Assembly (NCBI GenBank): GCA_051654905.1 | Contig: JBOFYY010000111.1 | Span: 124,001-188,000, forward strand | Source of the DNA: JBOFIQ01 sp051654905 | GTDB taxonomy: Bacteria; Actinomycetota; Actinomycetes; Propionibacteriales; Propionibacteriaceae | Length of the DNA: 64,000 bases | Reading direction: 5' to 3' | Shown: in pieces, positions 1 to 11,470 of the stretch | Numbering within the stretch: the stretch's first letter is position 1 | Layout: the number at the start of each line of letters is the position of its first letter | Position numbers and translations under genes: made by a program | Notes under the pieces: model-generated | Told to the model about the DNA's origin: nothing | What the model saw: only the letters and a program-made list of their open reading frames with translations | The model's database searches: none

Positions 1-66
1 TGCTTCGCCTTCCCAGACGATGCGATCAGCAGCAACAACTTCCACCTTCATGACACCGGTTGCCAT
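1..66 (-). CDS. atpC: ATP synthase epsilon subunit, N-terminal fragment
   Basis: Only the first 22 codons lie in the window; the gene runs off the left edge. The readable peptide begins MATGVMKVEVVAADRIVWEG, which fits the first beta strands of the F1 epsilon subunit, the small central-stalk protein that couples rotation and can inhibit ATP hydrolysis. The ATG lies 2 bp after the atpD stop, and an AAGGAG-type ribosome binding site sits inside the end of atpD. An internal ATG at codon 6 is a possible alternative start. The call rests on position at the end of the atp operon plus this short match. Confidence 0.85.
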   Translation of the reverse strand, partial: MATGVMKVEVVAADRIVWEGEA

Positions 67-68
67 GG

Positions 69-2443
<2,375 letters not shown>

Positions 2444-2447
2444 CTGA

Positions 2448-4082
2448 TCAGCCTCGCTTCTGCTTAACGATCTGCTCTTGGGCTACCTCATCAGCAGTGG
2501 CGCTCTCAACAGCTTTTTCGCCTATGAGAGTTCCTTCGCCAGTACGGAAGGTTTGCTTAACAAGATCAATCTCAGCTACCAAGGCTGCGGCGCTATCATC
2601 GTCAAACTTACCTGTGGAGTCGATATTTCCTAGCACGGTTCCTTGACGACGCAAGTGTTCCAATAGTTCATCTTGGAAACGAAGCACATCAGCTAGCGGA
2701 ATCTCATCGAAGTGTCCATTGAGACCTGCCCATACGATGACAACTTGTTCAGCAACCGGGAAAGGCGCGTACTGCGGCTGTCGTAGTAGCTCAGTAAGAC
2801 GAGCACCTCGATCGAGCTGACGACGAGAAGCAGCATCCAAATCCGATGCGAACATAGCAAAGGCTTGCATGTCTCGGTACTGAGCCAACGAAATCTTTAG
2901 CGAGCCCGATACCGTCTTCATGGCTTTGACCTGAGCAGCGCCACCAACACGAGAAACCGAGTTACCCACGTCGATAGCAGGACGCTGGTTTGCATTGAAT
3001 AAGTCCGAGAGCAAGAAGATCTGACCATCGGTAATCGAGATCACGTTTGTCGGAATGTAAGCCGAAATATCGTTAGCTTTCGTCTCAATGATTGGCAAAC
3101 CTGTCATCGAGCCACCGCCCAGCTCATCTGATAGCTTGGCGCAACGTTCCAGTAAACGGCTGTGTAGATAGAAAACATCACCCGGGTAGGCTTCACGACC
3201 TGGCGGGCGACGTAGCAACAGCGACATCGCTCGGTAGGCTTCGGCCTGCTTGGTAAGGTCATCAAAAACGATCAGAACATGTTTACCTTGGTACATCCAA
3301 TGCTGACCTATGGCCGAGCCAGTGTACGGAGCAATGTACTTGAAACCTGCCGGATCAGATGCTGGAGCATGCACAATAGTGGTGTATTCCATCGCACCAG
3401 CTCTTTCGAGAGTTCCACGAACTTCTGCAATCGTAGAACCCTTCTGTCCAATAGCTACATAAATGCAGCGTACCTGCTTAGTCGGATCCCCCGACTCCCA
3501 GTTGGTTTTCTGGTTAATGATCGTATCCAGAGCGATAGCAGTCTTACCGGTCTTGCGGTCACCAATAATAAGTTCGCGCTGACCACGACCAATAGGAATC
3601 ATGGCATCAATAGCTTTGATACCGGTCTGTAGCGGCTCGCCTACTGACTTACGATCCATAACGCCAGCAGCCTGTAATTCCAGCGCGCGACGAGTTTGGA
3701 TATCTGCAATCTCGCCAAGCCCATCAATAGGGTTACCCATCGCATCAACAACGCGCCCTAGGTAGCCATCTCCGACTGGAACCGAGAGCACCTCGCCAGT
3801 ACGACGAACTGTTGATCCTTCTTCGATACCTTCTGAGTTACCAAGAACAACAACACCGATCTCGCGGGCATCAAGGTTCAATGCAATGCCGAGAGTGCCA
3901 TTTTCAAAGGTTAGTAGCTCGTTAGACATCGCCGAAGGCAGCCCCTCAACACGAGCGATACCGTCGCCAGATACAACGACCGTGCCGACTTCCTCGCGTT
4001 GAGCAGCGTCGGGAGTGTAATTCTGAACAAATGCGTCCAGAGCGTCCCGGATCTCATCCGGACGAATGGTGAGTTCCGCCAT
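2448..4082 (-). CDS. atpA: F1 ATP synthase alpha subunit
   Basis: Non-catalytic nucleotide-binding subunit of F1. It carries the P-loop [13 protein letters not shown] and the signature [17 protein letters not shown]. The open frame extends upstream to 4193, but that stretch overlaps the end of atpH and is not alpha-like. The protein clearly begins [15 protein letters not shown] at 4082, giving 544 residues with a lysine-rich end (EQIVKQKRG). A gap of 58 bp separates it from atpH, the largest gap inside the F1 part of the operon. Only a weak AGGGA precedes the start. Confidence 0.97.
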   Translation of the reverse strand: MAELTIRPDEIRDALDAFVQNYTPDAAQREEVGTVVVSGDGIARVEGLPSAMSNELLTFENGTLGIALNLDAREIGVVVLGNSEGIEEGSTVRRTGEVLSVPVGDGYLGRVVDAMGNPIDGLGEIADIQTRRALELQAAGVMDRKSVGEPLQTGIKAIDAMIPIGRGQRELIIGDRKTGKTAIALDTIINQKTNWESGDPTKQVRCIYVAIGQKGSTIAEVRGTLERAGAMEYTTIVHAPASDPAGFKYIAPYTGSAIGQHWMYQGKHVLIVFDDLTKQAEAYRAMSLLLRRPPGREAYPGDVFYLHSRLLERCAKLSDELGGGSMTGLPIIETKANDISAYIPTNVISITDGQIFLLSDLFNANQRPAIDVGNSVSRVGGAAQVKAMKTVSGSLKISLAQYRDMQAFAMFASDLDAASRRQLDRGARLTELLRQPQYAPFPVAEQVVIVWAGLNGHFDEIPLADVLRFQDELLEHLRRQGTVLGNIDSTGKFDDDSAAALVAEIDLVKQTFRTGEGTLIGEKAVESATADEVAQEQIVKQKRG

Positions 4083-4140
4083 GTGAATGCGTCCCTGCTT
4101 TCGGTTCTTCAGTGAAAACTCATGAATGGATTTACTGGGA

Positions 4141-4953
4141 TCATCCCAGTTGACGACGAACGTTATCGAGGCGACCAGCAACGGTTCCCTCAATCACGTC
4201 ATCCCCCAGCGTCACGCGTACTCCGCCAATAATTGATGGATCAACGGTGACATGTATATCGACTAAACGTCCAGCCTGACGGCTTAGTGCTGCTTGGAGA
4301 CGATCAGCCTGATCTGCTGGAAGCGGACGAGCTACAGTTACTCGTGCTACTAGCCGCTCCTTAACTAAACCAGATAAAGCCAGATAGCTTTCCACAGTCA
4401 AAGCAAAAGTACGCTCTCGCGCAGCTATCGCGCGTTTTGCAAGACGAATGGTAGCTGCGGCTACTTTCCCAGAAAGCAACGTGCTTACTAGTTCCTGTCG
4501 TTTCTCGACCGAAACTCTCCGATCAGCTATCGCTTCTCGCAGTTCATTGTCCTTTTCTACAAGAGCGGCAAAGCTCAACAACTGCTTTTCAACCTCGTCA
4601 AGAGTGCCTGATGCCATAGCAACAGAAAGTTCTGAACGGATACCTTGACGTTCCAAGGCTGCTTCAAGAGCACGTCCTGACTTCCAGGCTAATCCAACTC
4701 CAGCAAGCACAATATCAAGTGCTGCTGGAGAGATTTTCTCAGCCAATAAGGTACGAGCTAATTCTTGACGCTGTTGTGGGAGGCGACCTGGATCGGTGAG
4801 CACTCGTCGTAGACCAGGCTCACCAGCTAACAGATCTACGACGGCAAAAAGCTCATCTGTCAGCGACTGGCTCGCTACTGACATCGGAAGAGCTCGATCC
4901 AACTGACTTAGTCGAGCTTCCTGCGATGTTTCCCACATATCCGATCCAACCAT
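4141..4953 (-). CDS. atpH: F1 ATP synthase delta subunit
   Basis: Peripheral-stalk subunit that joins the b-subunit to the top of F1. At 270 residues it is the long actinobacterial form; E. coli delta is about 177. The conserved C-terminal end is [24 protein letters not shown] followed by [15 protein letters not shown] (positions near the C-terminus, quoted in parts). It is a separate gene rather than the b-delta fusion seen in mycobacteria. Its start touches the atpF stop at 4953, which points to translational coupling. Confidence 0.95.
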   Translation of the reverse strand: MVGSDMWETSQEARLSQLDRALPMSVASQSLTDELFAVVDLLAGEPGLRRVLTDPGRLPQQRQELARTLLAEKISPAALDIVLAGVGLAWKSGRALEAALERQGIRSELSVAMASGTLDEVEKQLLSFAALVEKDNELREAIADRRVSVEKRQELVSTLLSGKVAAATIRLAKRAIAARERTFALTVESYLALSGLVKERLVARVTVARPLPADQADRLQAALSRQAGRLVDIHVTVDPSIIGGVRVTLGDDVIEGTVAGRLDNVRRQLG

Positions 4954-5480
4954 TAGTGCCCCACCTGCGAATCACTCATTGTTTGGTCTTGTTCTAGCTC
5001 AGCTAGGAAACGCTCCACGGTACGACGAGCACGCTCGTCATCGTCAAGGCTCTCCCCCACAATTTTTTCAGCAAGACCGGTAGCAAGACCACCGATCTCT
5101 GCCTTTAGCTGCTGCCGAGCTTGAGTGCGCTGAGCCTCAACTTGTAGGTGTGCTTGAGCAACAATGCGCTCTGACTCAGACTGAGCTTGTGCTCGCATCT
5201 CAGATAGCACCTGAGATCCCTGAGTTTTCGCCTCTTCACGAATGGTAGCAGCCTCATCATTGGCAGTAGCTAGCTTGGCTTGATACTCAGCTAGAGCTGC
5301 TCGGGCTTCTTCTTGAGCCAGATGAGCCTTCTCCATACCTCCGGTTATCTCCTGAGCACGTTCAGCGTACGTCTTCTCAAACGCAGGAACTACAAATTTC
5401 CACATCACCAGAAAGATGATGATAAATAATGCAATGCCAACTAAAAACTCGCTGAAATCATGCGGCAGGAGGGGACCCAT
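4953..5480 (-). CDS. atpF: FO ATP synthase b subunit
   Basis: Peripheral stalk of the membrane sector. One N-terminal membrane helix (FLVGIALFIIIFLVMWKFV) is followed by a long charged Ala/Glu/Gln-rich coiled coil. The frame is open up to 5573, but the first 31 codons there overlap atpE and look untranslated. The ATG at 5480 has GGAAG about 8 nt upstream and gives a normal 175-residue protein. A GTG at 5507 overlapping the atpE stop is the alternative, but it has no visible ribosome binding site. Confidence 0.93.
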   Translation of the reverse strand: MGPLLPHDFSEFLVGIALFIIIFLVMWKFVVPAFEKTYAERAQEITGGMEKAHLAQEEARAALAEYQAKLATANDEAATIREEAKTQGSQVLSEMRAQAQSESERIVAQAHLQVEAQRTQARQQLKAEIGGLATGLAEKIVGESLDDDERARRTVERFLAELEQDQTMSDSQVGH

Positions 5481-5503
5481 AGGTCCACTTCCATTCAGAG
5501 GGA

Positions 5504-5725
5504 TCACTTCAGAACAATCGCCAATGCCACGCCAAACAAAGCAAGCGCCTCGACTACGGCAAAGCCGATCCATGCCGTGCTCATCATGGCTGGCTTAGCT
5601 TCAGGCTGACGAGCAGTTCCGTTAATAACAGAAGCAAAAATCCATGCAACACCAAAAGCTGGAGTAAAAGTCGCCATAGCGTAGCCAATCATATTGATCG
5701 AGCCGTTAATTTCCATGAGATTCAT
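5504..5725 (-). CDS. atpE: FO ATP synthase c subunit
   Basis: Proteolipid of the rotating c-ring, 73 residues and two membrane helices joined by the ARQPE loop (residues 38-42). The proton-carrying acidic residue is Glu59 in FAVVEALALFG; the ligands usual for sodium-type rings are not apparent, so proton use is inferred. The first helix reads YAMATFTPAFGVAWIF where most c-subunits have a GxGxGxG series; only one of the packing glycines remains (see findings). It lies between atpB and atpF in the standard order. Confidence 0.95.
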   Translation of the reverse strand: MNLMEINGSINMIGYAMATFTPAFGVAWIFASVINGTARQPEAKPAMMSTAWIGFAVVEALALFGVALAIVLK

Positions 5726-5775
5726 GGTTTTTCCTTTCAGAGTGTTTTTCTTGATTCAAAAAGAACTGCGAAGCC

Positions 5776-6594
5776 TTAATGCTCCTCAGAAACCGCTGAA
5801 CCGACGTATTGGGCCGTCAGAACAGTGAAGACAAAAGCCTGTAGACAGGAAACTAGAAGCTCCAAAGCAAAAACGGCAAAGGAGAAAATAATAGAGACAA
5901 TACCACCACCGAACCAAAGCGGATTCTCAATATGCTGCACTAAGTAGCCACCACCTACTACCAATACCAAAATCACTAGATGACCACCAAAAAGGTTAGC
6001 AAAAAGACGCAAAGCTAATGCAATTGGACGAGTGATAAAATTAGAAAGAATTTCTAACGGAATAATAAGAGGCCATAGAATTTTAGGAACACCTGGCGGT
6101 ATCGTCATCTTAGAGAAATATTTCATCCCATGAGCATGAATTCCCAAAACATTGTACAATAAGAAACTCATAATCGCTAAACCATAAGCAAATCCGATTT
6201 TTGAAAAAGTTGGGAACATAAAGACAAAGAACTCGCCAAAAAGGTTATTTACTAAAATAAAAGAAAATATTGCTAACAGGAATGGCATAACTACATTTTT
6301 ATATCGACCAAAATTATGACCTAGCGCATCCAGTGCAATCTCTTGGCGCACCAAATCATAAATCTTCTCACCGAGATACTGTCGCTTACCTGGAACAATA
6401 GTTTGCTTACGTGACACCCACAACCAAAAAGAAATCACGATAATCGCGCCGATAGCAGCCTGAATATGATGATTAGTTAGCCATGCGAGTGGGTGATCTG
6501 GGCCAAAGATGTGACGCGACTCAAAGCTCTCTTCACCAAAGACAGGAGCTTGACCTCCTTCCAACGGAAGGAGCATCGGGATCACGAAACTCAC
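5776..6594 (-). CDS. atpB: FO ATP synthase a subunit
   Basis: Stator channel subunit that passes protons to the c-ring. Five to six membrane helices are visible. The essential arginine lies in ITRPIALALRLFANLFGGH, and a Gln-containing last helix (SCLQAFVFTVLTAQYV) follows as in the family. The 272-residue length is normal. The start overlaps the stop of the upstream small membrane gene by 4 bp (ATGA), so the accessory gene and atpB are translationally coupled. Confidence 0.97.
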   Translation of the reverse strand: MSFVIPMLLPLEGGQAPVFGEESFESRHIFGPDHPLAWLTNHHIQAAIGAIIVISFWLWVSRKQTIVPGKRQYLGEKIYDLVRQEIALDALGHNFGRYKNVVMPFLLAIFSFILVNNLFGEFFVFMFPTFSKIGFAYGLAIMSFLLYNVLGIHAHGMKYFSKMTIPPGVPKILWPLIIPLEILSNFITRPIALALRLFANLFGGHLVILVLVVGGGYLVQHIENPLWFGGGIVSIIFSFAVFALELLVSCLQAFVFTVLTAQYVGSAVSEEH

Positions 6595-6881
6595 AGCGAC
6601 TCCTCTCGTGGGGAAGCTACAATGTCCCCTGAATTCACGACAGCACCAGAATCCATGCCACCAAATTTCTTAATAATGATATATAGCGCTAGCACAATCC
6701 CCACCGAAAAACCAAATATAAATATATAGTTGGTGTGAAAATAACTATCGCCTAAAAATCCCATTCCGCCATACAATAACGGTCCAGTAACCATATAAGC
6801 AAATACCGAATAGCCTTGTTCTCTATCCGACGCATTCTCTCCTGCAGATGAGACACTACCAATAGTATTGTTTTTGTTCAT
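6591..6881 (-). CDS. AtpZ/AtpI-type small membrane protein
   Basis: A 96-residue protein with a charged N-terminus and two predicted membrane hairpin helices (VFAYMVTGPLLYGGMGFLGD and YIFIFGFSVGIVLALYIII), ending KKFGG and a short polar tail. This layout, with Gly-rich helix 1 and an Asp at its end, fits the AtpZ-type family often found just upstream of atpB and thought to help FO assembly or ion supply. The frame is open to 6968, but the extra 29 codons overlap the upstream gene, so the ATG at 6881 is preferred. It overlaps atpB by 4 bp. Confidence 0.75.
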   Translation of the reverse strand: MNKNNTIGSVSSAGENASDREQGYSVFAYMVTGPLLYGGMGFLGDSYFHTNYIFIFGFSVGIVLALYIIIKKFGGMDSGAVVNSGDIVASPREESL

Positions 6882-6885
6882 TATC

Positions 6886-7383
6886 TCATACCTCTCCTTG
6901 AGAGGGCGGTAGGTATTCAACGTCATAAAGAGGAAAGCGCATACGTTTAAAAAGCATAATTTCGGCAAAAATCCAACCGAACATCACAGAGATAACTGTA
7001 AAAGCAATAGAATTAGCGTGAAGTACACCTGCATCAACCAATCTCATTGCTACATACAATCCATAAGCTAAACCGCTAACTCGAACAACGTAAGAAAAAA
7101 GCGTAGCTAAAAAACCTTGCTTTAGATCAATAGCAACAATCGCTATTTGCACTGCTTGTCCAATAGTAAAAAAGATAACCACGACCGCAGCTGCTACGAA
7201 GGAAGATAGAAGCCCTACTCGTCCAACCATTGCAGTACAGCAGGCAATACATGGTATTGCTACTACAAAAGCTCCTATACTTCCAGCAAAAAGTAGCTGA
7301 ATAGCACGTTTACGTTGTGCACCAAAAGCCCATGGCGATGTCTGCGACAATGCCCGAGCCACATAGGCGGCGGCGGTATTCAT
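6886..7383 (-). CDS. AtpI-like four-helix membrane protein
   Basis: About 165 residues with four hydrophobic helices (IQLLFAGSIGAFVVAIPCIA, LLSSFVAAAVVVIFFTIG, TLFSYVVRVSGLAYGLYVA, FTVISVMFGWIFAEIMLF). The position at the head of the atp genes and the helix count suit an ATP synthase protein I homologue, whose proposed role is c-ring assembly; I see no sequence motif that proves it. The start is uncertain. AGGAG directly abuts an ATG at 7395, while a TTG at 7389 has ideal 6-nt spacing and the ATG at 7383 has 12-nt spacing. A perfect CRP/GlxR-type site lies about 30-50 bp upstream. Confidence 0.7.
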   Translation of the reverse strand: MNTAAAYVARALSQTSPWAFGAQRKRAIQLLFAGSIGAFVVAIPCIACCTAMVGRVGLLSSFVAAAVVVIFFTIGQAVQIAIVAIDLKQGFLATLFSYVVRVSGLAYGLYVAMRLVDAGVLHANSIAFTVISVMFGWIFAEIMLFKRMRFPLYDVEYLPPSQGEV

Positions 7384-7415
7384 CGTCAACAGCATCTCCT
7401 CATTATTGTTATCTT

Positions 7416-7431
7416 TGTGAAACTTATCACA
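7416..7431. promoter_or_regulatory. CRP/GlxR-type operator upstream of the atp genes
   Basis: The sequence TGTGA-AACTTA-TCACA is a perfect match to the CRP/GlxR half-site pair with a 6-bp spacer. It lies in the 74-97 bp gap between tsaC and the first atp-linked gene. Corynebacterial GlxR is known to control respiratory and ATP synthase genes through such sites, so cAMP-dependent control of the atp operon is a reasonable inference. I could not assign a convincing -10/-35 pair, so activation versus repression is open. Confidence 0.65.
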
Positions 7432-7469
7432 CAGTGATGGCTACCCTAAAAGTGGGGTACTTAACTTCT

Positions 7470-8117
7470 TTACGATGTGACGATAACCTCCGGAGCGTAT
7501 TTTGCAATTTCTGCAGTTGTGAGTACCCCATGACGTCGAATAATTCCTCGTTGATCAGCAGCAAAATCAACGATTGTTGACGGAACTGTCCCTAAAGTTG
7601 CTCCGCCATCGAGGTATACCGAAACTGAGTCTCCCAGCATCTGATGCGCTTGTTCACAGGTTGTTGCTGGCGGCTGACCTGTGGAATTAGCACTAGAGAC
7701 ACCTAAGGGACCAGTACGACGTAGTAAGGCTCGTGCTCGATCATCATCAGGAACTCGCACCATGATGGTATCCATGGTGTCTCCTAGATCGACTATAAGC
7801 GAGGGACGCACCTTAACGATCAACGATAATGCTCCTGGCCAATACTGTTCAGCTAGAGCAAAAGCAGTTTCTGGAACCTCATGTGCCAAAGTTGATAAGA
7901 CTGAAATATCAGCAATCAACACGGGAACTGGCATATCCCGACCGCGACCTTTAGCCGATAGCAATCTAGCGATAGCAGCTGCATTAAAAGCATCTGCCGC
8001 AATGCCATAAACCGTATCCGTTGGGATTACTGCACAGTCACCAGCATGCAAGGCAGCCTGTGCGGCGGTAAGACCGTCGTCACATTGACTAGAAAGATCA
8101 AAAATTTGTTCCCTCAC
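7470..8117 (-). CDS. tsaC: Threonylcarbamoyl-AMP synthase (Sua5/YrdC/YwlC family)
   Basis: Makes threonylcarbamoyl-AMP from threonine, bicarbonate and ATP for the t6A37 modification of ANN-decoding tRNAs. The YrdC fold motifs are clear: VIPTDTVYGIAADAF near residue 31, then SAKGRGRDMPVPVLI, WPGALSLIV, and GPLGVSSANSTGQPPATT. At 215 residues it is the single-domain form and has no Sua5 C-terminal domain. The gene follows prmC after 4 bp, an order conserved in actinobacteria. Confidence 0.92.
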   Translation of the reverse strand: MREQIFDLSSQCDDGLTAAQAALHAGDCAVIPTDTVYGIAADAFNAAAIARLLSAKGRGRDMPVPVLIADISVLSTLAHEVPETAFALAEQYWPGALSLIVKVRPSLIVDLGDTMDTIMVRVPDDDRARALLRRTGPLGVSSANSTGQPPATTCEQAHQMLGDSVSVYLDGGATLGTVPSTIVDFAADQRGIIRRHGVLTTAEIAKYAPEVIVTS

Positions 8118-8121
8118 AAGT

Positions 8122-8907
8122 TCATCTTCTCACTGCTGTGACAAAACGCCAACGTGTGGTCAAATCTTGGTTATCGACAATCTGATCAAAAAGATTCGTA
8201 TCAGCTAAGAGTTCAACAACTGACTCATGTTGACTCTCATCATGTTCGGCAGCAAGTAGACCGCCAGAACGTAGTAACCGACCTGCTACCTGAGCCACCA
8301 CATGCATAGCGTCTAGACCATCAGCACCAGAAAAAAGCGCTAGATGCGGATCATAATCACGTACATCAATAGGTAATTCATCACATACCCCTGATGGAAC
8401 ATATGGCGGATTAACTACGACTACATCAACCGTGCCATCTAACTCAGTTAGGGCTTCTGCCATATCAGCGGCAACCAACTGTACTGAAGTGTGCTGAAGG
8501 TTTTTTGCTAGCCAGGTAAAAGCATCTGCACTAATTTCTACCGCATACTGCCGATGCCCCGGAGCTTCCCGATATATTGCTGCCGAAATAGCTCCTGATC
8601 CAGCACATAGCTCGACGACGCAGCCTGGCTCTTGACGCTGGTGTAGTTTCTCAACAACCCATCCAGCCAATAGTTCAGTTTCTGGACGAGGAATAAAAAC
8701 TCCCGGACCCACCGATAGCGTCTCATATCGAAACCAAGCTAATCCGGTGAGATGCTGCAATGGCTCACCTGCTAACCGTCGGATCACCAGTTCGTCAAGC
8801 CGAGCTTGTTCATCATCAGATAACAAATCACTTCTACGAGCACGCTGCTCCCCTACAACAGCCTCTAGCAAGATGGCATATTCGTGGCGCGGTAATCGGG
8901 TATCCAT
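8122..8907 (-). CDS. prmC: Release factor glutamine methyltransferase
   Basis: SAM-dependent enzyme that methylates the GGQ glutamine of release factors, so it acts on the product of prfA two genes upstream. The catalytic motif VVVNPPYVPSG and the SAM-binding stretch VVELCAGSGAISAAI are present. The frame opens at a TTG at 8928, which overlaps the helicase gene by 11 bp. The first ATG (8907) gives 261 residues and is used here, though no clear ribosome binding site precedes either start. tsaC follows after 4 bp. Confidence 0.92.
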   Translation of the reverse strand: MDTRLPRHEYAILLEAVVGEQRARRSDLLSDDEQARLDELVIRRLAGEPLQHLTGLAWFRYETLSVGPGVFIPRPETELLAGWVVEKLHQRQEPGCVVELCAGSGAISAAIYREAPGHRQYAVEISADAFTWLAKNLQHTSVQLVAADMAEALTELDGTVDVVVVNPPYVPSGVCDELPIDVRDYDPHLALFSGADGLDAMHVVAQVAGRLLRSGGLLAAEHDESQHESVVELLADTNLFDQIVDNQDLTTRWRFVTAVRR

Positions 8908-8917
8908 GCTAATTATT

Positions 8918-11470
8918 TTATCGGTCAACTCGTGTAAAGGACTCCATATGCAATATCAATTCTCCAGCCTCATCGCAGGCATCTAAATCGACGCTAGCGT
9001 GTAACTGCCAGTCATGATTTTGCTCCGGGTCATCAATAATCTGCTTAACTTGCCAAATTCTAGGTTGCTTTGGTCGCGATTGCTCAATATGAAATAGCTG
9101 TGACCCACGAGCATCAGCTGCACAAGAAATTTCATCATGTTCATCCCAGTACTGCCCTAAAGCTTGATCCCAAGCGTTATAGTCCATCACTGTAGATGGA
9201 TCACGAGCATCAAGTTCTGCTAATTCTTGGACGCGATCGCCTGCCATCAACTCGACGTGTCGGAACATTGCGTTACGAATCATCACTTGGAAAACTCGCT
9301 GATTTCCTGTTACTAATCGAAGATTTCCATTACTACTGGCTAATGCCGCTAATTTATCTTGAATATTAGTATCTGGATTAGTTAATGCTTCCCATTCATC
9401 AAGTAGTGATGAATCAGTTAGCCGAATAACTTCACCTAGCCATTCGATAAGATCCTCCAGCTCGGGGGTTACTCGAGATTCTGGAACAGTTTGTCGTAAT
9501 GCCCGATAAGCATCAGATAAATACCGCAGTACCAGCCCTTCAGCTCGTTGTACTTTATAGAAAGCCACAAATTCACCAAAGGACATCGCTTTTTCGATCA
9601 TATCTCGCACTAAGGATTTAGGAGATAGTCGAGCTTCCAAAACCCAAGGATGAGCTGAGGCATAAGTTTCATAAGCAGCATTAAGTATTTCAGCTAATGG
9701 TTGCGGCCATAGAATTTCTTCCACCGCAGACATACGTTCTTCGTAGTCATATCCATCTGTTTTCATCTGAGCAACAGCTTCTCCTCTAGCCTGAAATTGC
9801 TGCTGCACTAGGATCTGCATCGGATCTTCCAATGTTGCTTCAATAACGCTAATAACGTCTAAACCATAAGTTGGAGAAGTCTCATCTAATAGTTCTAAGG
9901 CAGCCATTGCAAAAGCTGAAAGCGGCTGATTTAGAGCAAAATTATCTTGTAAATCAACAGCAATCTCATAGCGGCGACCCGTTGATTCTTGTTCCGGAAG
10001 TCTAACAACCACACCAGCTTGTATCAGCGAACGCCCCAAAGATACTGCGCGACGCTTTAGCCGACGTCGAGTTCCCTCATCTGGAACTGACTCTTCAATA
10101 AGATGGACTACTGATTGAGCAGTATCGTCGCCTCGTTCTAATAAATTCAGCAGCATGGCATTAGTCATTTTCATACGCGGCTGCAATGTTTCAGGAACCG
10201 AGGCAATCAGCTTTTCAAAAGTTTCTTCAGAGTAATTAATAAAACCCTCTGGAGGCTTTTTGCGTTGTATTTTTCGCTGTTTTTTGGGGTCATCGCCAGC
10301 TTTAGCCAATGCCCGAGCATTTTCTACTACATGTTCGGGAGCCTGCGCCACCACATAACCAATGGTGTCGAAACCTGCTCTACCAGCCCTGCCCGCAATT
10401 TGATGAAACTCTCGGCTACGCAAGGTACGCATACGTCGTCCGTCAAACTTGGTAAGAGCAGTAAATAGCACTGTTCTGATAGGAACATTAATTCCCACCC
10501 CCAAAGTATCAGTGCCACAAATAACTTTAAGTAACCCCTTTTGTGCTAATGTCTCAACCAACCGACGATAACGAGGTAGCATCCCTGCATGGTGGACGCC
10601 AATACCTGATTTCACTAACTTTTGTAGTGTCTGACCAAACCCTGGCGCAAACCGAAAATGTCCTAATGCTGCTAGGATTTCAGCTTTTTCTGTTTTACTA
10701 ACTATCGAAATCGACAAGAGCGCCTGTGCTCGCTCCAATGCCGCGCCTTGGGTAGCATGAACCACATAAACTGGGGCTTGCCCCCCTTGCACTATCTCTT
10801 CGATTGTCTCGTGGATCGAAGTCATTGCCCAGCGATAAGTCAGCGGAACCGGCCTAACAGCATCAGCTACGATGGCAGTAGCTCTTTTAGTACGTCGGGT
10901 CAGGTCACGCTGCAGTTGCGAAACATCACCTAAAGTAGCGCTCATCAAAATATGCTGTGCTTGAGGTAATTCAGTAACCCCTACCTGCCAAGCCCAACCC
11001 CGATCAGCATCGGCAACAAAGTGATATTCATCAGCAACTACGCTAGTCACATCAGCTTGATCACCTTCGCGCAGCGCAATATTGGCCAAGATCTCTGCAG
11101 TACAGCAAATGATAGGAGCATCCGCATTGACCGAGGCATCCCCAGTAACCATGCCCACATTATCGGCACCAAAGGTCTGGCATAGATCAAAAAACTTTTC
11201 ACTTACTAAAGCTTTAATTGGAGCGGTATAGAAACTCACTCCCCCTGTAGCTACTGCTTGAAAATGGGCAGCTAACGCAATTAAAGATTTTCCTGACCCC
11301 GTCGGAGTCGTCACGATGACATTGCTACCTGACAAGATTTCAAGGATTGCTTCATCTTGGTGCGGATAGAGAGTTACCCCATTTTTAGTACACCAAGTGG
11401 TAAAAACTTCATAGAGACGGTCTGAGCTACGATCAGCCCCAGCCGCTCTAAGATCAGCTAGCAATGTCAT
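8918..11470 (-). CDS. Ski2-like DEAD/DEAH-box helicase with DUF3516-type C-terminus
   Basis: An 850-residue superfamily 2 helicase. Motif I is TPTGSGKS (about residues 56-63), motif II is DEYH, motif III is SATLGD, and motif VI is HQIAGRAGRAGFD, all typical of Ski2/HelY-like RNA or DNA helicases. The C-terminal half has no motif I can name beyond resemblance to the actinobacterial DUF3516 region. Substrate is unknown. It starts directly at the prfA stop and overlaps prmC, so it sits inside the prfA-prmC pair, which is unusual for this otherwise conserved cluster. Confidence 0.88.
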   Translation of the reverse strand: MTLLADLRAAGADRSSDRLYEVFTTWCTKNGVTLYPHQDEAILEILSGSNVIVTTPTGSGKSLIALAAHFQAVATGGVSFYTAPIKALVSEKFFDLCQTFGADNVGMVTGDASVNADAPIICCTAEILANIALREGDQADVTSVVADEYHFVADADRGWAWQVGVTELPQAQHILMSATLGDVSQLQRDLTRRTKRATAIVADAVRPVPLTYRWAMTSIHETIEEIVQGGQAPVYVVHATQGAALERAQALLSISIVSKTEKAEILAALGHFRFAPGFGQTLQKLVKSGIGVHHAGMLPRYRRLVETLAQKGLLKVICGTDTLGVGINVPIRTVLFTALTKFDGRRMRTLRSREFHQIAGRAGRAGFDTIGYVVAQAPEHVVENARALAKAGDDPKKQRKIQRKKPPEGFINYSEETFEKLIASVPETLQPRMKMTNAMLLNLLERGDDTAQSVVHLIEESVPDEGTRRRLKRRAVSLGRSLIQAGVVVRLPEQESTGRRYEIAVDLQDNFALNQPLSAFAMAALELLDETSPTYGLDVISVIEATLEDPMQILVQQQFQARGEAVAQMKTDGYDYEERMSAVEEILWPQPLAEILNAAYETYASAHPWVLEARLSPKSLVRDMIEKAMSFGEFVAFYKVQRAEGLVLRYLSDAYRALRQTVPESRVTPELEDLIEWLGEVIRLTDSSLLDEWEALTNPDTNIQDKLAALASSNGNLRLVTGNQRVFQVMIRNAMFRHVELMAGDRVQELAELDARDPSTVMDYNAWDQALGQYWDEHDEISCAADARGSQLFHIEQSRPKQPRIWQVKQIIDDPEQNHDWQLHASVDLDACDEAGELILHMESFTRVDR

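Noticed and set aside
4083..4193. Longer atpA N-terminus
   Set aside because: It overlaps the atpH end in another frame, and the conserved alpha sequence begins at 4082.
5481..5573. Longer atpF start inside atpE
   Set aside because: The extension overlaps atpE, is not conserved-looking, and the ATG at 5480 has the ribosome binding site.
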